A DNA stretch of 64,000 nt, taken from contig DAITSJ010000005.1 in NCBI GenBank assembly GCA_036843405.1, positions 166,016 to 230,015 on the forward strand, given 5' to 3'. The DNA is from DGNJ01 sp002388905. Lineage in GTDB: Bacteria; Pseudomonadota; Gammaproteobacteria; Pseudomonadales; Porticoccaceae. This document shows positions 17,789 through 27,018 of the stretch, in pieces (positions within the stretch are counted from its first letter, which is position 1; every line of letters starts with the position of its first letter). The translations under genes were made by a program, and so were the position numbers. Under the pieces are notes generated by a model. It did no database searches. It was not told the origin of the DNA and saw only the letters and a program-made list of their open reading frames with translations.

Positions 17789-17818
17789 AGTATCTGGCAA
17801 GAGCGAGGGATGAGTCAA
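17789..17818 (-). promoter_or_regulatory. Promoter of the 17211-17624 SnoaL-like gene, with direct repeats
   Basis: On the minus strand TTGACT (17818-17813), an 18-nt spacer and GATACT (17794-17789). Two copies of AGGGATGAGT on the plus strand (17782-17791 and 17806-17815) overlap the -10 and -35 elements respectively, a possible binding site for a regulator that reads direct repeats. Confidence 0.45.
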
Positions 17819-17949
17819 TCCTAATCACCGGGCCCGCAGGAATGGGTTCAAAAAAGGAACCTACTATAAATCTAAAGGTGCATGGTTTTAGTAAATATAT
17901 GGATCGGCCGCAATTATTTATCATTTTTTCGTTAATTAACTGACCGGTG

Positions 17950-17978
17950 TTGATGGGGCGGCCAAGTCGTGCTATAAA
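17950..17978 (+). promoter_or_regulatory. Sigma-70-type promoter of TonB receptor 2
   Basis: TTGATG (17950-17955), a 17-nt spacer and TATAAA (17973-17978), about 96 nt upstream of the receptor start. It accounts for the right part of the 450-base gap 17625-18074; no gene is seen in that gap. Confidence 0.6.
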
Positions 17979-18074
17979 GAAACATTCGAGTTGGTTTTTT
18001 ATGGTCAGGCCATCCCGGCCGGCCTCTGAGGGAACCATCTCTGGTTTGCTTGTAACGAACGCGAGAGGGGAACA

Positions 18075-20483
18075 ATGAGCAAGAAACTGTTAAGCCTGCC
18101 TATTATCGGGGGACTGGCCTGTGGTCTGTCATTTACTGTGCCTGTGGTGGCGCAGCAGGTTGGTGGCCTTGAAGAGATCGTCGTGACCGCCCGTAAAAGG
18201 ACGGAAACCGTCCAGGACACGCCGGTTTCGGTCCGCGCCATTTCCCAGCAGACAATCCGTAATTTCGACCTGAACAGTCTCGAGGATGTCGCCGGTATGT
18301 CGCCCGAATTCAATGTCGGCCGGACATCCAATGGTTCCGGCGCCCAGTTGACCATGCGCGGCATCGGCTCCACCTCCACCAGCATCGGCATCGAGCAGTC
18401 GGTGGCCGTGGTGGTGGACGACGTCTACTACGGCCAGGGACGAATCATTAACGAGGGCATGCTGGACCTGGAGCGGGTTGAACTGCTCAAGGGTCCCCAG
18501 GCCCTGTTCTTCGGCAAGAACGCCACCGCCGGTGTGGTATCCCTTGCCACCGCCAATCCCACCGAGGAATTCGAGGCCACCGGCCGGGCGTCCTATGAGT
18601 TCGAGGCAGACCAGACCGTGCTCGAAGGCATTCTGTCCGGCCCCGTGACCGACACCGTCGGCGCCCGCCTGGCTCTGCGTTACACCAATATGGAAGGCGG
18701 CCTTTTTGAAAACAAGGCCACGGCGGTTCCCTACAACACCACCGATATTGCAACCGGGATAACCACTCCGCACACAGCGCCAGCCGGCGAGGAAGACCTG
18801 CCGGGCACGGAGGAAGTGTTGGGCCGGTTTACCCTCACTTACGATCCCACGGATCGGCTGGCCATGGAGTTGAAGATTTCGGGCACGGTCAGCGAAAACG
18901 AAAACCCGTCCTGGAACTACGTGGCTTATAACTGCCCCGGCGGCACCAGCGCGCTCAACCCCGGCGTGCCCTGCGACGAGGATTTCGACACCTACCAGAA
19001 CGACTACCCGGCGGAAATCGCCCAATTCGTGCCCCATGCCAACAGTGACGGCAGTCTCGGCAACGAATACGAGTCCTGGCAGGTAACGGGTACCATCGAT
19101 TACGAGTTCGAGTACTTCACCCTGACCTCGGTGACCAACTTCCAGTACAACGAGAACACTTTCATTTGTGACTGCGATTTCCAGTCCGACATTTTCAATG
19201 CCGGTACCTGGGCCACCGAGGATTCCACCTGGGACGCGTTTTCCGAGGAGATCCGCCTGCTGAGCAGTTTTAACGGTCCCTTCAATTTTATGGTCGGCGC
19301 CCTGTACCAGAAAACGGATCGGGATTTCGAGCAGTTTATCCAGGGCTTCGGTGTTGAGAATACGGCGGCACCCGCGCAGCACCGTTACAACGCCATGGCC
19401 AAGGAGGCCAACACCGACGGCGAAACCATTTCGCCGTTTTTCCAGGGTATCTGGAACGTGACGCCCACAGTTGAGGTTACCGCCGGTGCCCGTTATACCT
19501 ACGAAACCAAGGATTCGGAGTTTGTCCACCCCTACGTACACCCGGCTTTCGTGGCCGTATGGCGGCCCAATGAAACCGCCGCCGAGGACCAGACCTTCGA
19601 GGCCTGGTCGCCGGAGTTAACCATCAACTGGGACGTAACCGAGAACGTGATGCTCTACGCGGCCTACAAGACGGCCTATAAATCGGGGGGCTTTTCCATT
19701 AGCGGTATCTACAGCCAGTTCGGCACCATTGATGATTTCGTCTTTGACGAGGAAACCTCGGAAGGCTTCGAGGCCGGGATCAAATCGACCCTGATGGATA
19801 ACCAGTTGCGCCTCAATGCCACGGTCTATACCTATGAAGTCGAGGACTTCCAGGTGGATTTCTTCAACTCCACCATCTTTGGGTTTTCCACCTTCAACGC
19901 GGGCAGCGCCGAAACCAAGGGTTTTGAACTGGAGGCGGACTTCGCCCCCCGTGCTGTCCCGGGCCTGACCCTGCGTGGCGCGCTTAACTACAATGAAGCG
20001 GAGTATGAGGACTTTATCGCGCCCTGCTGGGCCGGTCAGTCCGCAGCCCAGGGCTGTAACACCACCATCCCGGGCACCGCTGCGGCCGGCCAGGACATCA
20101 GTGGCGAACCCACTGCCGTCTCCCCCGAGTGGACCGCGGCACTCGCCATCGACTACGTAACCGACTTCGACAATGGCATGGCCCTGGGTTTCACTGTCCA
20201 GACCCAGTATTCCGACGACTATAACCCGTCGGGCTTCGCCAATCCCTTTGCCGAGGTCGACAGTTACACGAAGGTGGATGCCAATGTCCGGCTGATGGGC
20301 CCGGGCAATCGCTGGGAGCTGGCGTTAATCGGCAAAAACCTGACCGACGAGTTTATCGTCAACTCCATGGTTGATGGTCCCAGCACGCCACTGGCGGGCA
20401 CGCCGGTGGGTGTGCCGGCGGACCAGGTAGGCCATGTGGCATATCCCAAAACCTGGGCCCTGCAACTGACCATGCGATATTGA
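18075..20483 (+). CDS. TonB-dependent outer-membrane receptor 2
   Basis: 802-residue receptor. The signal peptide MSKKLLSLPIIGGLACGLSF ends near VVAQQ. The plug starts LEEIVVTARKRTETVQDTPV, with VELLKGPQALFFGKNATAG as the plug-domain motif (ALFFG where the other receptors have TLFG or ILYG). The barrel ends in KTWALQLTMRY with a terminal Tyr. It is the longest of the four receptors. It has its own promoter and terminator. The genes after it (CMD, SnoaL, wax ester synthase, lipase-like) face the same way, which suggests import of an ester or lipid-like compound (inference only). Confidence 0.93.
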   Translation: MSKKLLSLPIIGGLACGLSFTVPVVAQQVGGLEEIVVTARKRTETVQDTPVSVRAISQQTIRNFDLNSLEDVAGMSPEFNVGRTSNGSGAQLTMRGIGSTSTSIGIEQSVAVVVDDVYYGQGRIINEGMLDLERVELLKGPQALFFGKNATAGVVSLATANPTEEFEATGRASYEFEADQTVLEGILSGPVTDTVGARLALRYTNMEGGLFENKATAVPYNTTDIATGITTPHTAPAGEEDLPGTEEVLGRFTLTYDPTDRLAMELKISGTVSENENPSWNYVAYNCPGGTSALNPGVPCDEDFDTYQNDYPAEIAQFVPHANSDGSLGNEYESWQVTGTIDYEFEYFTLTSVTNFQYNENTFICDCDFQSDIFNAGTWATEDSTWDAFSEEIRLLSSFNGPFNFMVGALYQKTDRDFEQFIQGFGVENTAAPAQHRYNAMAKEANTDGETISPFFQGIWNVTPTVEVTAGARYTYETKDSEFVHPYVHPAFVAVWRPNETAAEDQTFEAWSPELTINWDVTENVMLYAAYKTAYKSGGFSISGIYSQFGTIDDFVFDEETSEGFEAGIKSTLMDNQLRLNATVYTYEVEDFQVDFFNSTIFGFSTFNAGSAETKGFELEADFAPRAVPGLTLRGALNYNEAEYEDFIAPCWAGQSAAQGCNTTIPGTAAAGQDISGEPTAVSPEWTAALAIDYVTDFDNGMALGFTVQTQYSDDYNPSGFANPFAEVDSYTKVDANVRLMGPGNRWELALIGKNLTDEFIVNSMVDGPSTPLAGTPVGVPADQVGHVAYPKTWALQLTMRY

Positions 20484-20539
20484 GGGGCTTATGAAAACCC
20501 GTAAAACACCAAGTTCAGTATTCGCCTGACACACCTGGA

Positions 20540-20575
20540 AGGGCGTTCCCGCGCAAGCAGGAACGCCCTTTCTTC
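20540..20575 (+). terminator. Rho-independent terminator after TonB receptor 2
   Basis: Perfect 10-bp stem AGGGCGTTCC / GGAACGCCCT with a 10-nt loop, followed by a T-rich tract (TTCTTC), 57 nt after the stop. Confidence 0.8.
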
Positions 20576-20595
20576 ATAGACCGAAGGGAGGTTGT

Positions 20596-21165
20596 ATGAC
20601 CGACACGCTTCACCGTTACAGCCGGGATGAACTGAGTCCCGAACTTCAGGAGCAGTGGGACTGGCTGCACAAGCTCACCGGCCAGGCCGCTTATATCGAG
20701 GCAGCCGCGGCGGCGCCGGAACTGCTGGATTTCACCATGAAGGATTTCTACGAAAAGATCTTCTACCAGGGCCGGGTACCGGAGCGCTACAAACAGCTGG
20801 CGCGACTGCGCATGAGCCTTGGCCATGGCTGCCGCAGTTGCAATCTGGGCAATACGGAAGGGGCGAAGGAAGCCGGATTTACCGTCGACCAGCTGGAAGC
20901 CATCGAAGGCGACCGCTCGGTATTCACCGATGCTGAACGGGCCGTGCTGGCGCTGGCGGACGAGATGCTCCTGACCAATCCCCAGGGCCACCTGGAGCCG
21001 GACCTCTACCGGGAATTGCATAAGCATTTTGACGACGCCCAGATACTGGAACTCGGTACCGTGATGAGTTTTCTTGGCGGGCTTGCGAAGTTCCTTTTTG
21101 TCTTCGATCTCGCGGAAAAAGAGGATTATTGCCAGTTCAAGCCGGCCGAGGCGGTGGGTCAGTAG
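20596..21165 (+). CDS. Carboxymuconolactone decarboxylase/AhpD-like protein
   Basis: 189-residue all-helical protein of the CMD/AhpD superfamily. The redox-type CxxC is in GHGCRSCNLGN, but the position four residues after the second Cys, which is His in AhpD, is Asn here. The flanking helices (RLRMSL; ERAVLALADEM; ILELGTVMSFLGG) fit the family. Members act as alkylhydroperoxidases or as lactone decarboxylases in aromatic catabolism. A related protein at 51060-51653 has the same CRSC core. AAGGGAGG lies about 6 nt upstream of the start. It is probably the first gene of a run leading to the SnoaL-like gene. Confidence 0.85.
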   Translation: MTDTLHRYSRDELSPELQEQWDWLHKLTGQAAYIEAAAAAPELLDFTMKDFYEKIFYQGRVPERYKQLARLRMSLGHGCRSCNLGNTEGAKEAGFTVDQLEAIEGDRSVFTDAERAVLALADEMLLTNPQGHLEPDLYRELHKHFDDAQILELGTVMSFLGGLAKFLFVFDLAEKEDYCQFKPAEAVGQ

Positions 21166-21248
21166 GCGCCGGGTAGCGGCCTCTGCTGACTTTACCGGTT
21201 TCTTGTCTCAAAAATTCTAAACTAAAAAATACCGGGAGCGCATGTTCT

Positions 21249-21791
21249 ATGGATATCCAGACTGTTCTCGACCGCGCCGAAATAGCGGATCTCCTCGCCC
21301 TTTATTGCCGGGGCCTGGATCGCCGGGATGAAGCGACACTCCGGTCGATCTATCACGACGATGCCGTGGAGGACCGGGGCGAGGGGCTTTTTGTCGGGCC
21401 CGCCCAGGACTGGGTAGCCTGGACACTGGAGGTTCTGCCGGTCTTTGCCATCACCCAGCACTGCATACTTAATAGCCTGATTGATATTGCGGGGGATACC
21501 GCCCGGGGCGAGACTTATTTCAATGCCTATCACCGCTTCGAAGAAGTCGAGACGGCAAAAAAGTCTGGCATACCCGAGGATATTTCGTGGCCGGAAGGCG
21601 GCACGGAGCTGATACTGGCGGGTCGGTACCTGGACCGTTTTGAGCGCCGTAACGGGCGTTGGAAAATCGCCTACCGGAAAATGGTCTGTGACTGGTGTCG
21701 AACCCAGCCGGTTGCCGATGAATGGTTTTCCAGTAACCCCACGGCTTATCGCGGTATTCCCGATATCGCAGATGCCGGACTGGCTTCTTAG
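21249..21791 (+). CDS. SnoaL-like (NTF2-fold) protein, DW-type subgroup
   Basis: 180-residue NTF2-fold protein: DRAEIADLLALYCRGLDRRDEATL, SIYHDDAVED (HDDA motif), and the signature GRYLDRFERRNGRWKIAYRK ending in CDW. The same GRYLD..E+R.G.W+I...DW plan recurs in 43110-43610 (in looser form) and in both halves of 47108-48226, so these form one paralogous subgroup. Superfamily enzymes with this plan include bile acid 7-alpha-dehydratase. The conserved Tyr, His-Asp-Asp and Asp-Trp residues could form an acid-base site (inference). It lies 83 nt after the CMD gene. Confidence 0.84.
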   Translation: MDIQTVLDRAEIADLLALYCRGLDRRDEATLRSIYHDDAVEDRGEGLFVGPAQDWVAWTLEVLPVFAITQHCILNSLIDIAGDTARGETYFNAYHRFEEVETAKKSGIPEDISWPEGGTELILAGRYLDRFERRNGRWKIAYRKMVCDWCRTQPVADEWFSSNPTAYRGIPDIADAGLAS

Positions 21792-21931
21792 GGGACGGGG
21801 ATAACAACCCGCGCAGGGGATAGCTATGACCCCGTGAAAATTGGGCTATAGTGAAAAAAACAGGGCCCGCCACGGGTACAAAGTTGTTCGGTGATTTTGA
21901 AAGCGGCCCGGAGCCGCAACGGAGTTAGGGT

Positions 21932-23368
21932 ATGGCACGACAGTTATTCGAGGTCAACGAGGCGTCATGGCTGCATATGGAAAGCCGGGACCGTCCCATG
22001 CATGTGGCTACCCTGTTGATCTATTCGCTGCCGCCGGATGCCTCCCCGGATTTTCTCAAGGATATGGTTGCGGGTCTTCGTGACTCCACCGAGTTTGTCG
22101 ACCCATTCAACCGCCGCCTGGCCTATCCCTCCAAACCGAACCTGGTGCCCATGTGGGTACAGGACTTCGATCTGGATATGGAGTACCACGTCCGCCACCT
22201 GGCGCTTCCCCATCCCGGCGGCGAGCGTGAACTGGGTGTCCTTATTTCCAGGCTTCACAGTAATCCCATGGATTTCAACCGTCCCCTGTGGGAATACCAC
22301 ATTATCGAGGGCCTGGAGGGTGACCGTTTTGCCATCTATTTCAAGATGCATCATGCCCTTGTGGATGGTATTGCCGGTATACGCATGCTGCAGCGATCGA
22401 TGTCATCGAACCCTGAAGACGTGAATACCAAGGCGCTGTGGAGTGCGGCTATTCCGGTACAGAAACAGGGGCCCATGGTGGTCAAGGCATTGCGGAAGAT
22501 GGGCGACAGTACTTTCCGGACAATGAGCTCCCTTGGTCCGGTGGCAAAACGCATGGTCAAGGTGGTGCGGGCGGCAATGGATCCCGACGACCCCCTGACC
22601 CTGCCTTTCCAGACACCGAGATCCATTCTCAACCACCGCATCACCGGCCAGCGGCGCTTTGCCACCCAGCTCTACGAGTTCGATCGCATAAAGCGTTTGT
22701 CGAAAGCCGGCGAGTGTACGATCAATGATGTGGTCCTTGCCCTGTGCAGTGGCGCACTCCGGCGTTTCCTCAAGGAACTCTGCGCCCTGCCCGGTCGGTC
22801 CCTGACTGCGGGCATTCCGGTCTCTCTCCGCACCCAGGACGATCAGGGCGCCGGCACGGCGGTCAGTTTTATCGTCGCCGATCTGGGCACCAACATAGCC
22901 GATCCGGTTCGCCGGCTCCAGGTTATCAAGAGTTCCACTGCCCGTGCCAAGAGCATGATGGAAGGCATGTCGCGAGACTCCATCGAAAGTTTTACCATGG
23001 TCATGTTCACTCCCCAAACCCTGCAGACCATGGCTGGTCTCGAGGGCAGGACCCGGTCGGTGTTCAATCTCACCATTTCCAACGTGCCGGGACCACCGGA
23101 ACCGCTTTATTTCCGGGGCGCACGGCTGGAGGCCATGTATCCGGTGTCGGCCGTTATGCATGGCCAGGCACTCAACATCACCTGTTACAGTTATGCGGGC
23201 AATCTTTCGTTCGGTTTCGCCGCCTGCCGGGATACGCTGCCGCGAATGCAACGCCTGGCTGTCTATACCGGCGAGGCCCTGGAAGAACTGGAAACACACC
23301 TTCTCGGCAAAACCGGTCACAAAGTGGATTCGGATTCCAGCGATGCCAAAACAACCGGCGCAAGTTGA
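21932..23368 (+). CDS. Wax ester synthase/diacylglycerol acyltransferase (WS/DGAT)
   Basis: 478-residue bifunctional acyltransferase that esterifies acyl-CoA with fatty alcohols or diacylglycerol for storage lipid. The catalytic motif HHALVDG (H140, H141, D145, G146) is intact. Other family marks are MHVATLLIYSLP near the N-terminus, the late motif LTISNVPGPPEPLYF, and TCYSYAGNLSFGF near the end. Full length for the family. It is followed 90 nt later by a lipase-like hydrolase in the same direction. In a catabolic cluster it could store carbon or make esters of pathway alcohols (inference). Confidence 0.93.
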   Translation: MARQLFEVNEASWLHMESRDRPMHVATLLIYSLPPDASPDFLKDMVAGLRDSTEFVDPFNRRLAYPSKPNLVPMWVQDFDLDMEYHVRHLALPHPGGERELGVLISRLHSNPMDFNRPLWEYHIIEGLEGDRFAIYFKMHHALVDGIAGIRMLQRSMSSNPEDVNTKALWSAAIPVQKQGPMVVKALRKMGDSTFRTMSSLGPVAKRMVKVVRAAMDPDDPLTLPFQTPRSILNHRITGQRRFATQLYEFDRIKRLSKAGECTINDVVLALCSGALRRFLKELCALPGRSLTAGIPVSLRTQDDQGAGTAVSFIVADLGTNIADPVRRLQVIKSSTARAKSMMEGMSRDSIESFTMVMFTPQTLQTMAGLEGRTRSVFNLTISNVPGPPEPLYFRGARLEAMYPVSAVMHGQALNITCYSYAGNLSFGFAACRDTLPRMQRLAVYTGEALEELETHLLGKTGHKVDSDSSDAKTTGAS

Positions 23369-23458
23369 CGTAGCGAGAGATTATTCCCTTCGCTGCAAAC
23401 AAATCGGGCTGGTATCCTGGTTAAAGGCCCGTTAACAATCCTGCGAGGGGAAATTGCC

Positions 23459-24265
23459 GTGTATGAACCCGAAACCCTGAAACCGCCGAGCCTGTTGCTG
23501 ACATTGAGTGAGGCGCCCCGGGCCCTGGCGGAAAGAGCCAGCCTGTGCGGGCAGCTTTACTGGTTGAGGCGAATGCCGCAGGGGGACGGCCATCCGGTAA
23601 TGATCATCCCCGGTTTTGTGGGTGACGACAGCGGCAACCAACCGCTGATCGACTACCTGGAGGCGCTGGGTTACAAGGCAACTGGCTGGAACCTCGGGCG
23701 AAACCTGGGCCATGGCCTGCTCGATCCGGAGATACTCATCGACCGGGTCAATAGCCTTTTCAATGCCACCGGGCAGCCGGTTTCCCTTGTCGGTCACAGC
23801 CTGGGCGGCGTCTATGCCCGGGAGATCGCCAAGTTGTGGTCCCATGAAGTACGACAGGTTATTACCCTGGGCAGTCCCTTCGGCGAGGGCCGCTCCGCAG
23901 CTTCCCACGCGACCAAGCTTTATCGGGCTATTAGTCCCCACCGGGGGGACGATGACGATGCCGAATGGGCCGCGGCACCGCCTGTGCCCACAACGTCTGT
24001 ATACAGCCGTTATGACGGCATCATCAACTGGAAGGTATCCCTCCAGGCCGACGGGCATGCCGAGACGGAAAATATCGAGATCTACGGGAGCCACACCGGG
24101 ATGACGGTTAACCCCGTGGTCTGGTACCTGCTCGCAGATCGTCTCGCCCAGCCCCTGGGTAATTGGCGGCCTTTCGAGAGAAAGGGCTTTGGCCATTTTA
24201 TCTACCCGACCCCCGTCTGGCAGGCCACTGATTCGCTGGAAATGACGGGTCAAGCGGTCGGCTAG
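23459..24265 (+). CDS. Alpha/beta hydrolase, lipase-like
   Basis: 268-residue alpha/beta hydrolase with the nucleophile elbow GHSLGG (Ser114) and a likely catalytic His in GSHTGM (about residue 201). PVMIIPGFVGDDSGN near residue 46 is the first strand and oxyanion region. No signal peptide is visible, so it should act inside the cell. The start is GTG at 23459, with GAGGGG 8 nt upstream. Next to WS/DGAT, an esterase or lipase role on storage or substrate esters is likely. It converges on the minus-strand Rieske gene, 22 nt away. Confidence 0.86.
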   Translation: MYEPETLKPPSLLLTLSEAPRALAERASLCGQLYWLRRMPQGDGHPVMIIPGFVGDDSGNQPLIDYLEALGYKATGWNLGRNLGHGLLDPEILIDRVNSLFNATGQPVSLVGHSLGGVYAREIAKLWSHEVRQVITLGSPFGEGRSAASHATKLYRAISPHRGDDDDAEWAAAPPVPTTSVYSRYDGIINWKVSLQADGHAETENIEIYGSHTGMTVNPVVWYLLADRLAQPLGNWRPFERKGFGHFIYPTPVWQATDSLEMTGQAVG

Positions 24266-24287
24266 CAGGGCGGCGTCCGGTAGCGAA

Positions 24288-25682
24288 CTATAGGCTCCCG
24301 GCAGCGTTCCGACCCTCCCCGATATAGTGTTCGAGCATTCGATGCAGCTGCTTGATTCGCGACTCCTGGTAATCGCCGAGAATGAGGCCGCCGGCGCCGT
24401 TCTGGGCGGCGGTCTTCATGCCTTGCTGGACATGGGGCAGGTTGTCCAGGTCCTGATCGAACACCTTACCCAAAATACCCAGTTCTTCGGCGTCGGAAAA
24501 GCGCTCGTCGTCTGCCAGATAGTGGATGGGAACACCGGCGGGTATATCCTGGCCTTCAGGCACGCGCTGCAGGACCATAATCTCGAAGATACAGCGGTCC
24601 GGATCGTTGCCCAGCGGCCGCGCGCGGTAGACGATATTGGCCAGGTAGCCGGCCCATATCTCGATATTGGGGAAAACCCAGTAAAGGATCGCGTCCAGTA
24701 ATTCGCTGTCCGTGGCGCGGCTGTAATCCCGGCCGTGTTCGCGACTGAAAATTTCGCGGTTCATCTGCGCCAGGAATTTGCGGGCCGACATGCCTTCCGG
24801 CACTTGCAGTTCACCCTCGTTAAAGACACGGCCGCTCTCCCGCAACGTATCCTCCATGACCTGCTGGGCCGGTGGCGGTTCGATATGAGGGCTGTTGACC
24901 GCATTGACTGTAATGGATCGGCTGATGTGGTCGCTGAGAATATCGTACTGGGCGTTGGCGTCCCCCATGAAAGTGAGCAGTTGGGGATGGGTGGCGATAA
25001 CGTGGTAGGACTCCATAAAGGCCTCGAGCGCTGCCTTCCAGTTACAGTCGATATTTTTCTGGATGTGCAGGGCCTTGTAACAGTGATCCAGGTCGTAGTC
25101 CTTGAAGTGTTCCGGCAGAACCTGGAGAAAGTCCATAAGGGGTCCGGCCTTGGGGTCGGGATTGACGAAGACGAAACCCTGCCAGCGGCCTACTTTCGCC
25201 TCCGGCAGTTTGAACGCATCGTCTCCGGCATAGTCGAAATCCGTCTTGCAGGGCACAAATTTGATGTTGCCATCCAGGTTCCAGGTCCAGGCATGGTAGG
25301 GGCACCGGAATGTGCTTTTGCAGCCCGGCTCAGTGACCAGGCGGCGGCCGCGATGGAGACAGGAGTTGAAATAGGCCTTGATTTCATGCTCTGCCGCTCT
25401 AACGACGATGAGCGACAGGTCGGCTACATCATAGGCGAGGTGATCGCCCACATTGGGAATGTCTTCCTCCCGGCAGGCCAACTGCCAGGTGCGCTTCCAC
25501 ACGTGTTCCACCTCCTGCCGGTGGAATTCGGGGGAAATATAGTTATCGACATCCAGGCGCATATTGCCCAGGTCGGGGCTGCGCGTCTCCCGCAGGTGGG
25601 CCGGTACCGGCACGTCTTCCTGGTCCAGCAGTTCCTGGTAGCTGATGGCGGAAGAAGGGGACAGCTTGTTCAGGCTGGTCAT
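24288..25682 (-). CDS. Rieske non-heme iron oxygenase, alpha subunit (subfamily A)
   Basis: 464-residue oxygenase. The Rieske site is CLHRG (C108, H110) with CPYHAW (C127, H130); Ala replaces the usual Gly after the last His ligand. The iron site reads NWKAALEAFMESYHVIATHP. The C-terminus LGDYQESRIKQLHRMLEHYI is related to the tails of the oxygenases at 6088 and 43654, placing it in the same subfamily but more distant. No beta subunit or reductase is adjacent. The inverted repeat at 25764-25778 lies about 82 nt upstream, so it is probably transcribed from its own controlled promoter. Confidence 0.92.
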   Translation of the reverse strand: MTSLNKLSPSSAISYQELLDQEDVPVPAHLRETRSPDLGNMRLDVDNYISPEFHRQEVEHVWKRTWQLACREEDIPNVGDHLAYDVADLSLIVVRAAEHEIKAYFNSCLHRGRRLVTEPGCKSTFRCPYHAWTWNLDGNIKFVPCKTDFDYAGDDAFKLPEAKVGRWQGFVFVNPDPKAGPLMDFLQVLPEHFKDYDLDHCYKALHIQKNIDCNWKAALEAFMESYHVIATHPQLLTFMGDANAQYDILSDHISRSITVNAVNSPHIEPPPAQQVMEDTLRESGRVFNEGELQVPEGMSARKFLAQMNREIFSREHGRDYSRATDSELLDAILYWVFPNIEIWAGYLANIVYRARPLGNDPDRCIFEIMVLQRVPEGQDIPAGVPIHYLADDERFSDAEELGILGKVFDQDLDNLPHVQQGMKTAAQNGAGGLILGDYQESRIKQLHRMLEHYIGEGRNAAGSL

Positions 25683-25763
25683 AACAAAGCCTCGCTCGAT
25701 GGGATTGTGGTGTATACCGGGATATCCTATCGGGGAAGCGGCGGCGCCGACCTGATATAAATC

Positions 25764-25778
25764 AAAACAGACTGTTTT
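25764..25778. promoter_or_regulatory. Candidate TetR-type operator upstream of the 24288-25682 oxygenase
   Basis: AAAACAGACTGTTTT: perfect 7-bp arms around a single central base. A TTGCCA hexamer lies just upstream on the minus strand (25788-25783), so the site falls inside the probable promoter. Confidence 0.6.
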
Positions 25779-25853
25779 TTATTGGCAAGCATTAAGCTGA
25801 GAAGGGATGGGGCAGTACGCGGCCGCCCCAGGGGCAGGGATTTCATGTACTTA

Positions 25854-26891
25854 TCAGTCGGCCTCGTCCGAAAGCCGCACCAGCAACTTACCCTTATTGC
25901 CGCCGGTGAAAAGCCGGGAATAGGCCTCGACGGTATTTCCCAGGCCATCGACAATGTCTTCGGCAAATTTGAGTTTGCCGTCGTCCACCCATTGGCTGAG
26001 GTCCCGGAGCGCCTCCGGGAAGCGATCCACATAGTTCGTGGTGAGCAGGCCCAGTACTTTTGCGCTCCGGGCAAGGATCTGCCAGTAATTATAGGGGCCC
26101 GGCTTGGGGCCGGTCTCGTTGTATGTGGAGATGGCGCCGCAGAAAACCACGCGGGCAAAATCATTCAGGTTAAGGAGCGCGGCATCCAGCATTTTGCCGC
26201 CGACATTGTCGAAATAGATATCCACACGCTCGGGGCAGGCCTCTGCGATAGCGTCCGCCAGGTTGTCACAGCGCTTGTAGTTGATGGCGTCGTCAAAGCC
26301 GAGTTCGTTAATGAGCCACTGGCACTTTTCGTCACTGCCTGTCAGACCCACGACCCGGCAGCCCTTGATCTTGGCGATCTGGCCGGCTACGGAACCGACG
26401 GCGCCGGCGGCGGCGCTCATCAGGACGGTTTCCCCGGGTTTGGGCTGGCCCAGTTCGAGCATGCCGAAATAGGGCGTCATGCCCATGGCCCCACTGAAAA
26501 TACTCAGGTGATAGCGGAGGGGGTGGCGACCATCCTTCTCGACTTTGGCGAGCATTTCGCCGGGCGCTGTGCTGTATTCTTCCCAGCCGTTGCAGGCGAG
26601 GCCCACCGCGTAGTCTCCCTCCTCAAAATCCGGATGTCGGCTCGCGACTACCCGCCCGAGAGACGTGCTACGGATACACTCGCCGATGGCGATGGGAGGC
26701 ATATAACTGAGATTGTCGCTCATCCAGTCGCGCTGGGCGGGATCCAGTGACAGGTACAGATTCCTGAGTTGCACTTCACCTTCGCCGGGGTCCTTGAGCG
26801 GGACTTCGCGGAGGCGGATATCTTCAGTAGTGGGGATCCCTTCCGGTCGCTGTTGCAAATAGAGCTGGCGGTTGGTTGTGTCTCCGGCCAT
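25854..26891 (-). CDS. NADP-dependent MDR oxidoreductase (PTGR/CurA-like)
   Basis: 345-residue zinc-independent medium-chain reductase of the prostaglandin/leukotriene reductase (enone reductase) group. Marks: NRQLYLQQRPEG at the N-terminus, LYLSLDPAQRDWM, the nucleotide motif MSAAAGAVGS, and DIYFDNVGG. These enzymes reduce the double bond of alpha,beta-unsaturated ketones with NADPH. A close paralogue is at 32726-33754 (same FYLHQRPEG-type start and VYFDNVGG). It lies upstream of the Rieske oxygenase on the same strand, 171 nt away, with an operator between them. A ribosome site GGGGTAAGG precedes the ATG. Confidence 0.92.
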   Translation of the reverse strand: MAGDTTNRQLYLQQRPEGIPTTEDIRLREVPLKDPGEGEVQLRNLYLSLDPAQRDWMSDNLSYMPPIAIGECIRSTSLGRVVASRHPDFEEGDYAVGLACNGWEEYSTAPGEMLAKVEKDGRHPLRYHLSIFSGAMGMTPYFGMLELGQPKPGETVLMSAAAGAVGSVAGQIAKIKGCRVVGLTGSDEKCQWLINELGFDDAINYKRCDNLADAIAEACPERVDIYFDNVGGKMLDAALLNLNDFARVVFCGAISTYNETGPKPGPYNYWQILARSAKVLGLLTTNYVDRFPEALRDLSQWVDDGKLKFAEDIVDGLGNTVEAYSRLFTGGNKGKLLVRLSDEAD

Positions 26892-26974
26892 AAAACCTTA
26901 CCCCTTCGGTTATTGTGGTGGTGCAAATACCGCATCTTGGAAGTCCAGAGCTTATCGAAACGGCACATTAAAAG

Positions 26975-26986
26975 CAAACGTGTTTG
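26975..26986. promoter_or_regulatory. Inverted repeat overlapping the -35 of the candidate small RNA
   Basis: CAAACGTGTTTG: perfect 5-bp arms CAAAC/GTTTG with a 2-nt centre. It overlaps the -35 hexamer at 26984-26989 and lies 84 nt upstream of the divergent reductase gene, so it could control both. Confidence 0.45.
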
Positions 26987-27012
26987 ACTTTTTTAGCGAC
27001 GGCAGCTAGACT
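26984..27012 (+). promoter_or_regulatory. Sigma-70-type promoter of candidate small RNA
   Basis: TTGACT (26984-26989), a 17-nt spacer and TAGACT (27007-27012) on the plus strand, in a 497-base gap with no plus-strand gene before 27389. Confidence 0.55.
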
Positions 27013-27018
27013 TCCGCC

